Part shown: one piece after another, positions 24,204 through 32,881 of the stretch
Numbering within the stretch: the first letter of the stretch is position 1
Layout: the number at the start of each line of letters is the position of its first letter
DNA from: Geodermatophilus saharensis
Lineage (GTDB): Bacteria > Actinomycetota > Actinomycetes > Mycobacteriales > Geodermatophilaceae
Length of the DNA: 64,000 nucleotides
Assembly: GCF_900188205.1 (NCBI RefSeq)
Contig: NZ_FZOH01000002.1
Coordinates: 186,001-250,000, forward strand
Direction of reading: 5' to 3'
Made by a program: the position numbers and the translations under genes
Notes under the pieces: generated by a model
Database searches by the model: none
What the model saw: only the letters and a program-made list of their open reading frames with translations
What the model was told of the DNA's origin: nothing

Positions 24204-25257
24204 CTGGGGCGGCGTGCTGGTCGCCGTGGTGCTGCTGCTGGCCAACGCCTTCTTCGTCGGCGCGGAGTTCGCCCTCATCTCGGCGCGCCGCTCGTCGATC
24301 GAGCCCCTGGCCGACGCCGGCTCCCGCCGCGCCCGCACGACCCTCGCGGCGATGGAGCGGGTGTCGCTGATGATGGCCGGCGCGCAGCTGGGCATCACCG
24401 TCTGCTCGCTGGGCCTCGGCGCGATCGGGGAGCCCGCGGTGGCGCACCTGCTCGAGCCGCTCTTCACGCTGCTGGCCGTGCCCGAGGGCCTGGTGCACCC
24501 GATCTCGTTCGTCATCGCGCTGACCGTCGTCGTCGCGCTGCACGTGGTGATCGGCGAGATGGTGCCCAAGAACCTGGCGCTGGCCGGGCCCGACCGCGCC
24601 GCGCTGGTGCTCACCCCGCCGCTGGCCGCCGTCGTCACGGTGCTCAAGCCGGTCATCGTGGTGCTCAACGCGCTGGCCAACGCGGTGCTGCGGCTGCTGG
24701 GCGTGCGGCCCAGGGACGAGGTCACCAGCGCGTTCACCCGCGACGAGGTGGCGGGGCTGATCGGTGAGTCCCGCGCCGGCGGGCTGCTCGACCAGCGCGG
24801 CTTCGAGCTGCTCACCGGCGCCCTGGGCCTGGAGGAGCGCGACACCCGCTCGGTGCTCATCCCCCGCGCCGCGCTGACCGTCGTCGCGCCCGGGGACGAC
24901 ACCGCCACCGTCGAGCGCGCCGCGGCCGCCACCGGCTACTCCCGCTTCCCGGTGGCCGAGGGCGCGGAGCTGCTCGGCTACGTGCACGTCAAGGACGTGC
25001 TGGTCGCCGACGGCGCGCCCGAGCCGCGCGTCCGCGACATCACCCGCCCGCTGCCCCGGGTCGCCGCCGACGACGACCTGCGGCGCACGCTGGGCGTCAT
25101 GCAGTCCGGGCGGGCCCAGCTCGCCGCGGTCACCGACGGCGGCCGGGTGGTCGGCGTCGTGGCCCTGGAGGACATCCTCGAGGAGCTCGTCGGGGAGATC
25201 CGCGATGCTGCACACAGGGCACCCGCTCGGGAGCCGGGGAGGACGGGAGCGCGATGA
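24196..25257 (+). CDS. CNNM family membrane protein 2 (DUF21 and CBS, no CorC domain)
   Basis: 353 residues, paralogue of the preceding gene and translationally coupled to it. DUF21 motifs: FFVGAEFALISARRSSIEPL, MMAGAQLGITVCSLGLGAIG, IGEMVPKNLAL. The CBS pair is shorter (YSRFPVAEGAELLGYVHVKD; AQLAAVTDGGRVVGVVALED). The chain ends just after the second CBS motif and lacks the CorC_HlyC domain seen in the first copy. The pair probably works as a complex in which only one subunit carries that domain. Confidence 0.88.
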   Translation: MGDWGGVLVAVVLLLANAFFVGAEFALISARRSSIEPLADAGSRRARTTLAAMERVSLMMAGAQLGITVCSLGLGAIGEPAVAHLLEPLFTLLAVPEGLVHPISFVIALTVVVALHVVIGEMVPKNLALAGPDRAALVLTPPLAAVVTVLKPVIVVLNALANAVLRLLGVRPRDEVTSAFTRDEVAGLIGESRAGGLLDQRGFELLTGALGLEERDTRSVLIPRAALTVVAPGDDTATVERAAAATGYSRFPVAEGAELLGYVHVKDVLVADGAPEPRVRDITRPLPRVAADDDLRRTLGVMQSGRAQLAAVTDGGRVVGVVALEDILEELVGEIRDAAHRAPAREPGRTGAR

Positions 25258-25475
25258 GCTTCATCGACAAGGCGAAGGCCAAGGCCGAGGAACTGCTGGG
25301 GCGGGCCGAGGAGCTCTACGGCGAGTCGCACGGCGACGCCGCCGCGCAGGTGGCCGGGGAGGCCCACCGGCTCGAGGCCGAGGTGGAGCTGGAGGAGGAG
25401 CGCGCCGAGGAGGCCGCCCACGGGCACGGCACGCCCCGCCCCACCGACGAGGACGGCCAGGCCCCGGTCGGCTGA
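25254..25475 (+). CDS. Small charged helical protein
   Basis: 73 residues, start ATG overlapping the preceding stop as ATGA. It is highly charged and helical: SFIDKAKAKAEELLGRAEEL, AGEAHRLEAEVELEEERAEE, and a disordered acidic tail. The beginning resembles small CsbD- or MT0933-like stress/antitoxin-type proteins, but similarity is too short to assign. Its position makes it the third member of the CNNM operon. Function unknown. Confidence 0.7.
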   Translation: MSFIDKAKAKAEELLGRAEELYGESHGDAAAQVAGEAHRLEAEVELEEERAEEAAHGHGTPRPTDEDGQAPVG

Positions 25476-25482
25476 CCGCCGG

Positions 25483-27066
25483 TCAGTCCCCGAGGCGCAG
25501 GGCCACCAGGGCGACGTCGTCCTCCGGGCGGCCGTGCACGAGCCGCTCGATCACCTCGTCGCACAGCTCGCCGAGCGGCCGCCCGGCCAGGGCCGTGACC
25601 GCGTCGGCCAGCCGGGCCAGCCCGGTGTCGAGGTCGACGTCGCGGCGCTCGACCAGGCCGTCGGTGTGCAGCAGCACCGTGCTGCCCCGCTCCAGCACCA
25701 GCGCGCTCTCGTGCCGCGGGCTGCCGGGGTCGACGCCGAGGAGCAGGTCGACCGGTGCGGCGGGCAGCTCGCGCAGCCGCCCGGCGGGGTCGAGGACCAG
25801 CGGCGGCAGGTGCCCGGCGCTGGACCAGCACACCCGGGTCAGCCCGGCCGCGGCCTCCTCCGGCGTCTGCTCGAAGCGGGCCACCGCCGCGGTGGCGTAC
25901 GTGTCGACCGCCAGGGTCGCCATCGCCCGGTCCAGGCCCCGCAGCACCTCCGCCGGCCCCGCGTCGCTGTAGGCCGCGATGCCGCGCAGCAGCGAGCGCA
26001 GCTGGCCCATCGCCGCGGCGGCCGCGGTGTCGTGCCCGACGACGTCGCCGATGACCAGCGTCGTCGCCCCGGCCGGCTGGGCGAAGGCGTCGTACCAGTC
26101 CCCGCCCACCCGGGCGGCCTCCGCCGCCGGGGTGTAGCGCACCGCCAGCCGGCCCAGCCGGGAGCCGCGAGGGGTCGTCAGCAGGCTGCGCTGCAGCGCC
26201 TCGGCCAGCTGCCGCTGGCGGGCGAACAGCCGGGCGTTGTCCAGGGCCAGCCCCGCCCGGCCGGCGACCTCGCGGGCGGTGAGCGGGTCGACGCGCGAGC
26301 CGCTGGGCCCGCCGGAGAGGAAGGTGAGCGCGCCGATCACCCGGTCGCGTCCGGGCAGCGGCACGGCCAGCACTGCCGGGGCGCCCAGCTGCGCGTACAG
26401 GGCGCGGGCCTCGTCGTCGTGGATGGCCGCGAGGACGTCGGCGCCGTCGGCCTCCACCGTCTCCCCGGCCAGCGCGCGCACCACCGGCGCGGCCGACGGC
26501 ATCCCGGGCAGCCGGACGGCGGCGTAGCGGTGCAGCAGGTCGCGCCTGGCCGGGTCGCCGTGCCAGGAGCCGAGGTCGCGGGGCCGGCCGTCGTCGTCGA
26601 GGACGGTCAGCAGGCAGGCCTCGCCGAGTTCGGGCACGACCAGCCGGGGGATGCGGCGGACCGCCTCGGTGAGGTCGAGCGTGCCGGTCAGCTCGGCCCC
26701 GACCCGGGCCAGCAGCGACAGCCGGTCCTGCGCGGTGCGGCGCGCGGTGACCTCGGAGAAGTACAGCGCCAGCCCGTCGGACCGCGGCACGGCGCGCACC
26801 TCGAACCAGCGGTCGAGCGGCTCGGGGTAGAACGCCTCGACCGTGCGGGCCCGGCCGCTGGCCACCACCTCGCGGTAGGTGCGGCCGAACTCGGTGTCGA
26901 CGGCGAACGGGAACGACCGCCAGTAGCAGGCGCCGACCAGCTGGTCCCACGTCCGGCCGAGGACGGCCTCGCCCTCGCCGTTGACGTAGGTGATCCGCCA
27001 GTCGCGGTCGACGGCGACGTACCCCAGGGGCATCGCCTCGAGGACGGGGTCGCGCTGAGCGTGCAC
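25483..27066 (-). CDS. SpoIIE-type PP2C phosphatase with PAS and GAF domains
   Basis: 527 residues. A PAS domain (about 10-115: AMPLGYVAVDRDWRITYVNG), a GAF domain (about 135-300: ELTGTLDLTEAVRRIPRLVV, VLAVPLPGRDRVIGALTF), and a SpoIIE-like PP2C domain (about 315-525) with GGDWYDAF and GDVVGHDTAAAAAMGQLR, both metal-binding aspartate motifs, and RPEDDVALVALRL at the end. Such phosphatases usually act on anti-sigma-antagonist proteins to trigger a stress sigma factor. The GTG at 27066 is chosen because it precedes the PAS domain closely; an ATG at 27171 would add 35 low-complexity residues. Confidence 0.88.
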   Translation of the reverse strand: MHAQRDPVLEAMPLGYVAVDRDWRITYVNGEGEAVLGRTWDQLVGACYWRSFPFAVDTEFGRTYREVVASGRARTVEAFYPEPLDRWFEVRAVPRSDGLALYFSEVTARRTAQDRLSLLARVGAELTGTLDLTEAVRRIPRLVVPELGEACLLTVLDDDGRPRDLGSWHGDPARRDLLHRYAAVRLPGMPSAAPVVRALAGETVEADGADVLAAIHDDEARALYAQLGAPAVLAVPLPGRDRVIGALTFLSGGPSGSRVDPLTAREVAGRAGLALDNARLFARQRQLAEALQRSLLTTPRGSRLGRLAVRYTPAAEAARVGGDWYDAFAQPAGATTLVIGDVVGHDTAAAAAMGQLRSLLRGIAAYSDAGPAEVLRGLDRAMATLAVDTYATAAVARFEQTPEEAAAGLTRVCWSSAGHLPPLVLDPAGRLRELPAAPVDLLLGVDPGSPRHESALVLERGSTVLLHTDGLVERRDVDLDTGLARLADAVTALAGRPLGELCDEVIERLVHGRPEDDVALVALRLGD

Positions 27067-27211
27067 CGGAACGCCGCTCCCGTCCTCACGCTGTCGAGGG
27101 GTCGCCGGGAGACCGCGCCCCGCCCTTGGAGCCCCGGCGCCTGTTGTGCCACGGGGGCGGCCGCCGGTCAAGGGACCCGGCCGGGCCGCGACCGTGCGGT
27201 GCCCTGCCGCC

Positions 27212-27637
27212 TCAGGGGCAGGCGACCCACTCCTCCTCGCCGTCGGCGAAGACCTGCCGCTTCCAGATGGGCAGCCGCTTCTTGACCTCGTCGACCAGCT
27301 CGGCGCAGGCGCGGAACGCCTCGCCCCGGTGGGCGGCGCTGACCGCGCAGGCCAGGGCGACGTCGCCGATGCCCAGCAGCCCGACGCGGTGCGAGACGGC
27401 GACCGCGCGGACCTCGGGGCGGGCGGCGAACTCCCGTGCCAGCTCGGTGATCACCTGCTCGGCGGTCGGGTGGCCGACGTACTCCAGCTCGGTGACCGAC
27501 CGCCCGCCGTCGACGTCGCGGACGACGCCGCAGAAGGAGACGACGGCACCGGCACCGGGGTCGGCCACCGCCTGCTCGTGCTCGGCGACCGACAGCGGCT
27601 CGTCGACGACTCTGGCGACCAGGTGCCCGGCGATCAC
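27212..27637 (-). CDS. moaE: Molybdopterin synthase catalytic subunit MoaE
   Basis: 141 residues. Family motifs are GAVVSFCGVVRDVDGGRSV, LEYVGHPTAEQVI, VSHRVGLLGIGDVALACAVS, AAHRGEAFRAC and the active-site lysine region DEVKKRLPIWKRQ. It transfers sulfur from thiocarboxylated MoaD to precursor Z. The GTG overlaps the preceding stop as GTGA, coupling it to the nucleotidyltransferase gene at the end of the mod operon. Confidence 0.93.
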   Translation of the reverse strand: MIAGHLVARVVDEPLSVAEHEQAVADPGAGAVVSFCGVVRDVDGGRSVTELEYVGHPTAEQVITELAREFAARPEVRAVAVSHRVGLLGIGDVALACAVSAAHRGEAFRACAELVDEVKKRLPIWKRQVFADGEEEWVACP

Positions 27638-28215
27638 GGCGCCGAAGCTACCCCGCCGGGTGGCACGTCGAGGTCCACCGGGTCGGCCAGGCCGGTGCAG
27701 TCGACCTCGGTGACGGCGTGCGCGGCCAGGTAGCGGCGGGCGCCCTCGTCGCCGGTCGCCGTCGCCGCGACGCCGGCCCAGTGCTCCCGGCCCAGCAGCA
27801 CCGGGTGGCCGCGGACGCCGTCGTAGGTGGCCACCGCCAGCGCGGTCGGGCCGGCGTGCGCGGCGACCGCGCGCAGCGCCTCCGGCGTCATCCCCGGCAT
27901 GTCGACCAGCGTGACCAGGGCGGCGTCGACCCTCCCCGGCCAGCCGCGGAGGCCCTGGAGGCCGGTGCGCAGGCTGGAGGCCATGCCGGTCTCCCAGTCG
28001 CGGTTGGCCAGCACGGTCGCGCCGTCGAGGTCGGCGGTGCGCCACACGTCGACCGCCCGTGCGCCGAGGACGACCAGCACGGGGTCGCACACCGCCCGCG
28101 CCGTCCGCACGGCCCGCTCGACCAGCAGGCTGCCGCCGTACTCGACCAGCGCCTTGGGCATGCCGTAGCGGCGCCCTCCGCCCGCGGCGAGGACCAGCCC
28201 CGCGACCGTGCTCAT
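27634..28215 (-). CDS. MocA/MobA-like cofactor nucleotidyltransferase
   Basis: 193 residues with the nucleotidyltransferase signature LVLAAGGGRRYGMPKALVEY (8-27) and later LVTLVDMPGMTPEALRAV and GVRGHPVLLGREHW. This is the MocA/CoxC type that adds CMP to molybdopterin to make the cytosine dinucleotide cofactor used by xanthine and CO dehydrogenase type hydroxylases. MobA (GMP) cannot be excluded from the sequence alone. The setting beside moaE and modABC, and the coxE/xdhC genes elsewhere in the window, favour MocA. Confidence 0.85.
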   Translation of the reverse strand: MSTVAGLVLAAGGGRRYGMPKALVEYGGSLLVERAVRTARAVCDPVLVVLGARAVDVWRTADLDGATVLANRDWETGMASSLRTGLQGLRGWPGRVDAALVTLVDMPGMTPEALRAVAAHAGPTALAVATYDGVRGHPVLLGREHWAGVAATATGDEGARRYLAAHAVTEVDCTGLADPVDLDVPPGGVASAP

Positions 28216-28248
28216 GCGCCCAGCCTCCCTCCCCGCACGAGCAACCCC

Positions 28249-29301
28249 TCAGCGGGCGTAGACGGCGACCTCGGAGGCCTTGACCACCGCCCACACGCGC
28301 GAGCCCGGGGCCAGCCCGAGCTCGGCGAACGCCGTCGCGGTCACGTCGGCGAGCAGCGGCACCTCGCCGTCGAGCTCGCAGCGCACCGTGGACCCGTGCG
28401 GCGTCGCGCCGGCCACGACCGCCGGCCACGCGTTGCGCGGGCTGCCCTCGGGCCGCGACGGGTACAGCGCCACCGACTCCGGCCGCACGGCCACCAGCAC
28501 CGGGCCCTGCGCCGGCTCGGCCACGGTGACCACTCCCCCGCCGTCGAGGCGCACGGTGAGGCCCTCGGCGGTGCCGGGCAGCAGCGAGAGCCCGACCAGG
28601 CGGGCGACGTAGTCGGTGCGCGGGTGCCGGGCCACCTCCGCCGGCGCCCCGGCCTGCACCACCGCGCCGTCCTCGACCACCACCACGCGGTCGGCCAGCG
28701 CCATCGCGTCGACCGGGTCGTGGGTGACCAGCACGGTGCTGCCGGCGAAGTCGGCCAGGTGGCGGCGCAGCTCGGCGCGGACGGCGAGGCGGGTGCGGGC
28801 GTCGAGCGCCGACAGCGGCTCGTCGAGCAGCAGCAGCGCCGGGTCGCCGACCAGCGCCCGGGCCAGTGCGGCGCGCTGCGCCTGTCCGCCGGACAGCTGC
28901 CCGGGCCGCCGGTCGCCGAGGCCGGCGATGCCCACCCGCTCCAGCCACGCGGCCGCCGCCCGGCGCGCGGCCGACTTCGGCGCCCCGCGGGTGCGCGGGC
29001 CGAAGGCGACGTTGTCGAGCACCGACAGGTGCGGGAAGAGCAGGTGGTCCTGGAACACCATCCCGAGCGGGCGGCGGTGGGCGGGCAGGTGCACCCGGCC
29101 GGCGACGTCGTCCCAGGTCGCGCCGTCGACGACCACCCGGCCGCCGTCGGGCGGCAGCAGGCCGGCCAGGACCCGCAGCAGCGTGGACTTGCCCGCCCCG
29201 TTGGGTCCGAGGACGGCGAGCACCTCGCCGTCGGCGACCTCGAGCGCGACGTCGACGGTGAGCGGACCCCGGCCGACGACGACCCGCGCGGCCAGGGTCA
29301 C
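28249..29301 (-). CDS. modC: Molybdate ABC transporter ATP-binding protein
   Basis: 350 residues. Walker A GPNGAGKST (32-40), Q-loop MVFQDHLLFP, signature LSGGQAQRAAL (136-146), Walker B LLLLDEP (155-161) and the H-loop VLVTHDP are intact. The C-terminal 100 residues form a TOBE-type domain (ELGLAPGSRVWAVVKASEVA) that binds oxyanion and regulates transport. GTG overlaps the modB stop (GTGA). 33 bases separate it from the mocA-like gene. Confidence 0.93.
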   Translation of the reverse strand: MTLAARVVVGRGPLTVDVALEVADGEVLAVLGPNGAGKSTLLRVLAGLLPPDGGRVVVDGATWDDVAGRVHLPAHRRPLGMVFQDHLLFPHLSVLDNVAFGPRTRGAPKSAARRAAAAWLERVGIAGLGDRRPGQLSGGQAQRAALARALVGDPALLLLDEPLSALDARTRLAVRAELRRHLADFAGSTVLVTHDPVDAMALADRVVVVEDGAVVQAGAPAEVARHPRTDYVARLVGLSLLPGTAEGLTVRLDGGGVVTVAEPAQGPVLVAVRPESVALYPSRPEGSPRNAWPAVVAGATPHGSTVRCELDGEVPLLADVTATAFAELGLAPGSRVWAVVKASEVAVYAR

Positions 29302-30092
29302 GCGGCCGCGCCCCGGCCCAGCCAGCGGTCGCGCAGCAGCAGCAGGGTGGCCACCGAGACGACGAGCAGGACCAGCGACAGCACGATCGCCGCCTGCGGG
29401 TCGCGCTGCAGGGCGAGGTAGACCGCGAGCGGCATCGTCTGCGTCGTCCCCGGGAAGTTGCCGGCGAAGGTGATCGTTGCGCCGAACTCGCCCAGCGCCC
29501 GTGCCCAGCACAGCACCGCCCCGGCGGCCACGCCCGGTGCCACCAGCGGCAGCGTGACGCGGCGGAAGGTGGTCCACCGGTCCGCGCCGAGGGTGGCGGC
29601 GGCGTCCTCGTAGCGGGCGTCGGCGGCCCGCAGCGCGCCCTCGACGCTGATGACGAGGAACGGCATCGCCACGAACGTCTCGGCGATGACGACCGCCGTG
29701 GTGGTGAACGGGATGGTGATCCCCGTGGCCTCGGCCAGCCAGCGCCCGACGATCCCCTGGCGGCCGAGCACCAGGAACAGCGCGACGCCGCCGACCACCG
29801 GGGGCAGCACCAGTGGCACGGTGACGAGGGCGCGCAGCACCGCCCGCCCGCGGGCCCGCGAGCGCGCGAGCACCCAGGCCAGCGGCACCCCCAGGACGAC
29901 GGACACCAGCGTGGCGAGGGTGGCCGACACCAGGGACAGCCGCAGCGCCTGCCCGACGCCGGGGGCGGTGAGCAGGGTGCCCAGCTGCGACCACGGGGTG
30001 CGGACCAGCAGCCCGGCCAGCGGCAGGACGAGGAAGGCGACGGCGAGGGCGGCGGGGACCAGCAGCGGCGCCGGGGTGCGGGGCCGCCTCAC
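29298..30092 (-). CDS. modB: Molybdate ABC transporter permease
   Basis: 264 residues with about six membrane segments. The permease-ATPase contact motif is EDAAATLGADRWTTFRRVTL, and ARALGEFGATITFAGNF is the hallmark of the molybdate/sulfate permeases. GTG overlaps the modA stop as GTGA and its own stop overlaps modC, so the three subunits are made in coupled fashion. Confidence 0.93.
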   Translation of the reverse strand: MRRPRTPAPLLVPAALAVAFLVLPLAGLLVRTPWSQLGTLLTAPGVGQALRLSLVSATLATLVSVVLGVPLAWVLARSRARGRAVLRALVTVPLVLPPVVGGVALFLVLGRQGIVGRWLAEATGITIPFTTTAVVIAETFVAMPFLVISVEGALRAADARYEDAAATLGADRWTTFRRVTLPLVAPGVAAGAVLCWARALGEFGATITFAGNFPGTTQTMPLAVYLALQRDPQAAIVLSLVLLVVSVATLLLLRDRWLGRGAAA

Positions 30093-30895
30093 GGGGAGCG
30101 GAAGCCGGCCGCCTCGAGCGCCTGCTGCCCCTCGTCGGACAGCACCAGGTCGACGAAGGCCTGCGCGGCGTCGGCGTTGGGCGCCTCCGCCAGGGTGACC
30201 AGCGGGTAGTCGTTGACCGCGTCCTCGGCCTCCGGGAAGGCGATGCCCTCGACGGCGTCACCGGCGGCGGTGACGTCGGTGGCGTAGACCAGGGCGGCGT
30301 CGACCTCGCCGAGCTCGACCTTGGTCAGCGCCGCGCGCACGTCCTCCTCCTGGGTGTCCGGAAGCGGTGTGACGCCCGCGGCGGCGAACACGTCCTCGGC
30401 GGCGGCGCCGCAGGGCACCTCGGGGGCGCAGACGGCGAGCGCGAGGTCCTCGCGGCCGAAGTCGGCCAGTCCGGTGATCCCGGCCGGGTTCCCCGCGGGG
30501 ACGGCGATCTGCAGGACGTTGGCGGTGAACACGGTCGGGTCGCCGTCGGCGAGGCCGGCGTCGGTGACCACCGCCATCTGCGTGGGGTTGGCCGAGGCGA
30601 AGACGTCGGCCGGGGCGCCCTGGGTCAGCTGGGTGGCCAGCGCGGAGCTGCCGGCGAAGTTGAACTGCACGGTCAGGTCGGGGTCGTCGCCCTCGAGCTG
30701 CTCCCCGAGCCCGGTGAAGACGTCGGTGAGCGAGGCGGCGGCGAAGACGGTGAGGGTGCCGCTGAGACCGCCGTCGCCGGACGGTGACGCCGACGTGCCG
30801 CCCGACGCCTGCGCGCCGTCGTCCCCGCCGCCCCCGCAGGCGCCGAGCGCCCCCAGGGCCACCGCCACCAGCACCGCCGTGCCCCGTCCGCGCAT
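30089..30895 (-). CDS. modA: Molybdate-binding lipoprotein
   Basis: 268 residues. The lipobox LGAC with cysteine near 20 follows the hydrophobic segment VLVAVALGALG; a low-complexity GGGGDDGAQASGG stretch tethers the domain to the membrane. The binding protein body shows TVFAAASLTDVFTGLGEQLE, VQFNFAGSSALATQLTQGAP and DVFASANPTQM, the oxyanion-binding loops of ModA. It captures molybdate (or tungstate) for ModBC. Confidence 0.93.
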   Translation of the reverse strand: MRGRGTAVLVAVALGALGACGGGGDDGAQASGGTSASPSGDGGLSGTLTVFAAASLTDVFTGLGEQLEGDDPDLTVQFNFAGSSALATQLTQGAPADVFASANPTQMAVVTDAGLADGDPTVFTANVLQIAVPAGNPAGITGLADFGREDLALAVCAPEVPCGAAAEDVFAAAGVTPLPDTQEEDVRAALTKVELGEVDAALVYATDVTAAGDAVEGIAFPEAEDAVNDYPLVTLAEAPNADAAQAFVDLVLSDEGQQALEAAGFRSP

Positions 30896-31049
30896 CGGGT
30901 CTCCTCACCGCCGGGCGGACCATCTGATCCGCGCCTGCGGGACGATAGCCGAGGAGGGGCCGGACCTGCGGCCGGTCCGCGGGCGCGGCCTCCGCAGATC
31001 CGCCAGGATGCGCCCATGCGACCGTCCACTGCTCGGTGTACGGGACCGA

Positions 31050-31445
31050 CTAGGGGACGTCGACGGACACCTGGGTCGCCTTGACGGTGGCCACGGCGCG
31101 CACGCCGACGTCGAGGCCGAGCTCGTCGGCCGCCTCGCGGGACATCAGCGACACCAGACGGAAGGGGCCCGCCTGGATCTCGACCTGCGCCATGACGGTG
31201 TCGCGGACGACGCGCGTGACGATGCCGGCCAGCCGGTTGCGGGCGGAGGAGCCGCGGGTCGTCCCCGGCTCGGGCGCGTCGTGCAGCTCGGTGGCCAGGC
31301 GGGCGAGGTCGGCGCCGTCGACGTGCGCCGGGCCGCTGCCCACCCGCGCGGCCGGCAGGCGGCCGCTGTCGATCCACCGCCGGACCGTGTCGTCGCTGAC
31401 GCCGAGGAGCGTCGCGGCCTCGGCGATCCGGTAGCTCGCGCCCAC
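31050..31445 (-). CDS. Helix-turn-helix/TOBE molybdate-responsive regulator
   Basis: 131 residues. The N-terminal half is an excisionase/MerR-like helix-turn-helix (YRIAEAATLLGVSDDTVRRW), the C-terminal half a single molybdate-binding TOBE domain (NRLAGIVTRVVRDTVMAQVE, LMSREAADELGLDVGVRAVA, VKATQVSVDVP). This arrangement replaces ModE in many actinobacteria. It lies on the same strand, 154 bases upstream of modA, so it probably senses molybdate and controls the mod operon. The GTG at 31445 is taken because nothing upstream continues the domain. Confidence 0.87.
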   Translation of the reverse strand: MGASYRIAEAATLLGVSDDTVRRWIDSGRLPAARVGSGPAHVDGADLARLATELHDAPEPGTTRGSSARNRLAGIVTRVVRDTVMAQVEIQAGPFRLVSLMSREAADELGLDVGVRAVATVKATQVSVDVP

Positions 31446-31565
31446 GCCGGGCGACCCTAGTCGCCGGTACGACGGTCCCGGCGGCGCCGGGGCGGGCTGG
31501 GGACGCGGAGCCGCCGTCCACAGGCGTCCGGCGTCCCCGCCGTCGCGGCGGGAGAGCATCGGGCC

Positions 31566-32798
31566 GTGCTCGACGACGCCTGGCTCACCGACCTCCTCCG
31601 CTCCCGCGGCGGCCTGCTCACCGACGCCGGCGTGGCGTCGGAGCTGGCGGCCACCCTCGCCGCGCGCCACCGGGTCGTCGACGGCACCGGGACCGCCACC
31701 CGCGAGCTGCTCGCCGCCCTGGACGACACGTGGGAGCGCGGCTGGCAACCGGCCGACGTGGTGCACGCCGCCCGCGCGCAGGCGACGGCGGCCTCGGTGC
31801 CGCTGGTCGTGGCGCTCGTCGCCGAGCACGCGCGGCGCACCGACGCGGCGGCGCGCGCACCGGGGACCTGGCTCGACCAGCTGCGCGAGCTGGGGGTGCC
31901 CGCCGCGGGCGACCCCGCGGTCGTGGCCGCCTGGGTGCGCCGCGAGGGCAGGTCGCCGGCGGACGCGTGGCGGATCGTGCTGCGGCTGGCCGGGCTGCTG
32001 CGGTCCACGGCGCGCCTCGAGGTGCTCGTCCCGCCGCCCTCGCGGTGGGGGCCGGCCGCCCGGCGGGAGGCGGCGCCCGGCCCGGACGACGCGCGGGTGC
32101 TGCGGCGCATCCGGGCGCTGCTGGCGAAGGCGGAGTCCACGGAGTACCCGGAGGAGGCCGAGGCGCTGACCGCGAAGGCGCAGGAGCTGATGACCCGGCA
32201 CGCCGTCGACACCGTCCTCGTGGCCGACCGGCCTGCCGCCTGCTCCGACGTGGCCACCCGCCGCGTCCACGTCGACGACCCGTACGTGCAGGCCAAGGTG
32301 CAGCTGCTCGGCGCGGTCGCCGACGCCAACGGGGTCCGGCTGGCCTGGTACCGCGGGCTGGGCATCGCGACCCTGGTCGGCATCGCGGCCGACCTCGACG
32401 CGGTGGAGCTGCTGTTCACCTCGCTGCTGCTGCAGGCCGGTCAGGCACTGGCGGCGGCCGAGGCGCCGGCAGGGGCGCCGACAGCGGCGCCGACGGGACG
32501 GCGGCCGGCCTCCCGCGCCTTCCGGCGGGCGTTCCTGCTCGGCTACGCCGGCCGGATCGGCGAGCGGCTGACCCGGGCGCGGGAGCGGGCCACCCGGGCG
32601 GCCGCCGAGGAACGGGGCGTCGACCTGCTGCCGGTCCTGCGGTCGAGGCAGGAGGCCGTCGACGACGCGTTCACCGAGCTGTTCCCGCGGGTGCGCAGCA
32701 GCCGCAGCCGCTCGTCGGTGGACGGCGCCGGCTGGTGGGCCGGGCGGTCGGCCGCGGACTCCGCCGACGTCGGCTCGCGCCGCGCCCACCTGCGGTGA
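31566..32798 (+). CDS. DUF2786 domain protein
   Basis: 410 residues. The DUF2786 block is clear in the middle: RRIRALLAKAESTEYPEEAE then ALTAKAQELMTRHAVDTVL. After it comes YRGLGIATLVGIAADLDAVE and a helical C-terminus (FLLGYAGRIGERLTRARERA). The N-terminal 170 residues are helical and not recognised. The family is common in actinobacteria and phages; its function is not established. GTG at 31566. Divergent from the TOBE regulator. Confidence 0.8.
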   Translation: MLDDAWLTDLLRSRGGLLTDAGVASELAATLAARHRVVDGTGTATRELLAALDDTWERGWQPADVVHAARAQATAASVPLVVALVAEHARRTDAAARAPGTWLDQLRELGVPAAGDPAVVAAWVRREGRSPADAWRIVLRLAGLLRSTARLEVLVPPPSRWGPAARREAAPGPDDARVLRRIRALLAKAESTEYPEEAEALTAKAQELMTRHAVDTVLVADRPAACSDVATRRVHVDDPYVQAKVQLLGAVADANGVRLAWYRGLGIATLVGIAADLDAVELLFTSLLLQAGQALAAAEAPAGAPTAAPTGRRPASRAFRRAFLLGYAGRIGERLTRARERATRAAAEERGVDLLPVLRSRQEAVDDAFTELFPRVRSSRSRSSVDGAGWWAGRSAADSADVGSRRAHLR

Positions 32799-32881
32799 GG
32801 CGCCCGGCCACGTCCGGCGGGGCGGTGCCCGGGCCACCTGGGCTCCGTTTGCCGATCTCGGCGGCCGGGCAGCGGCACCCG

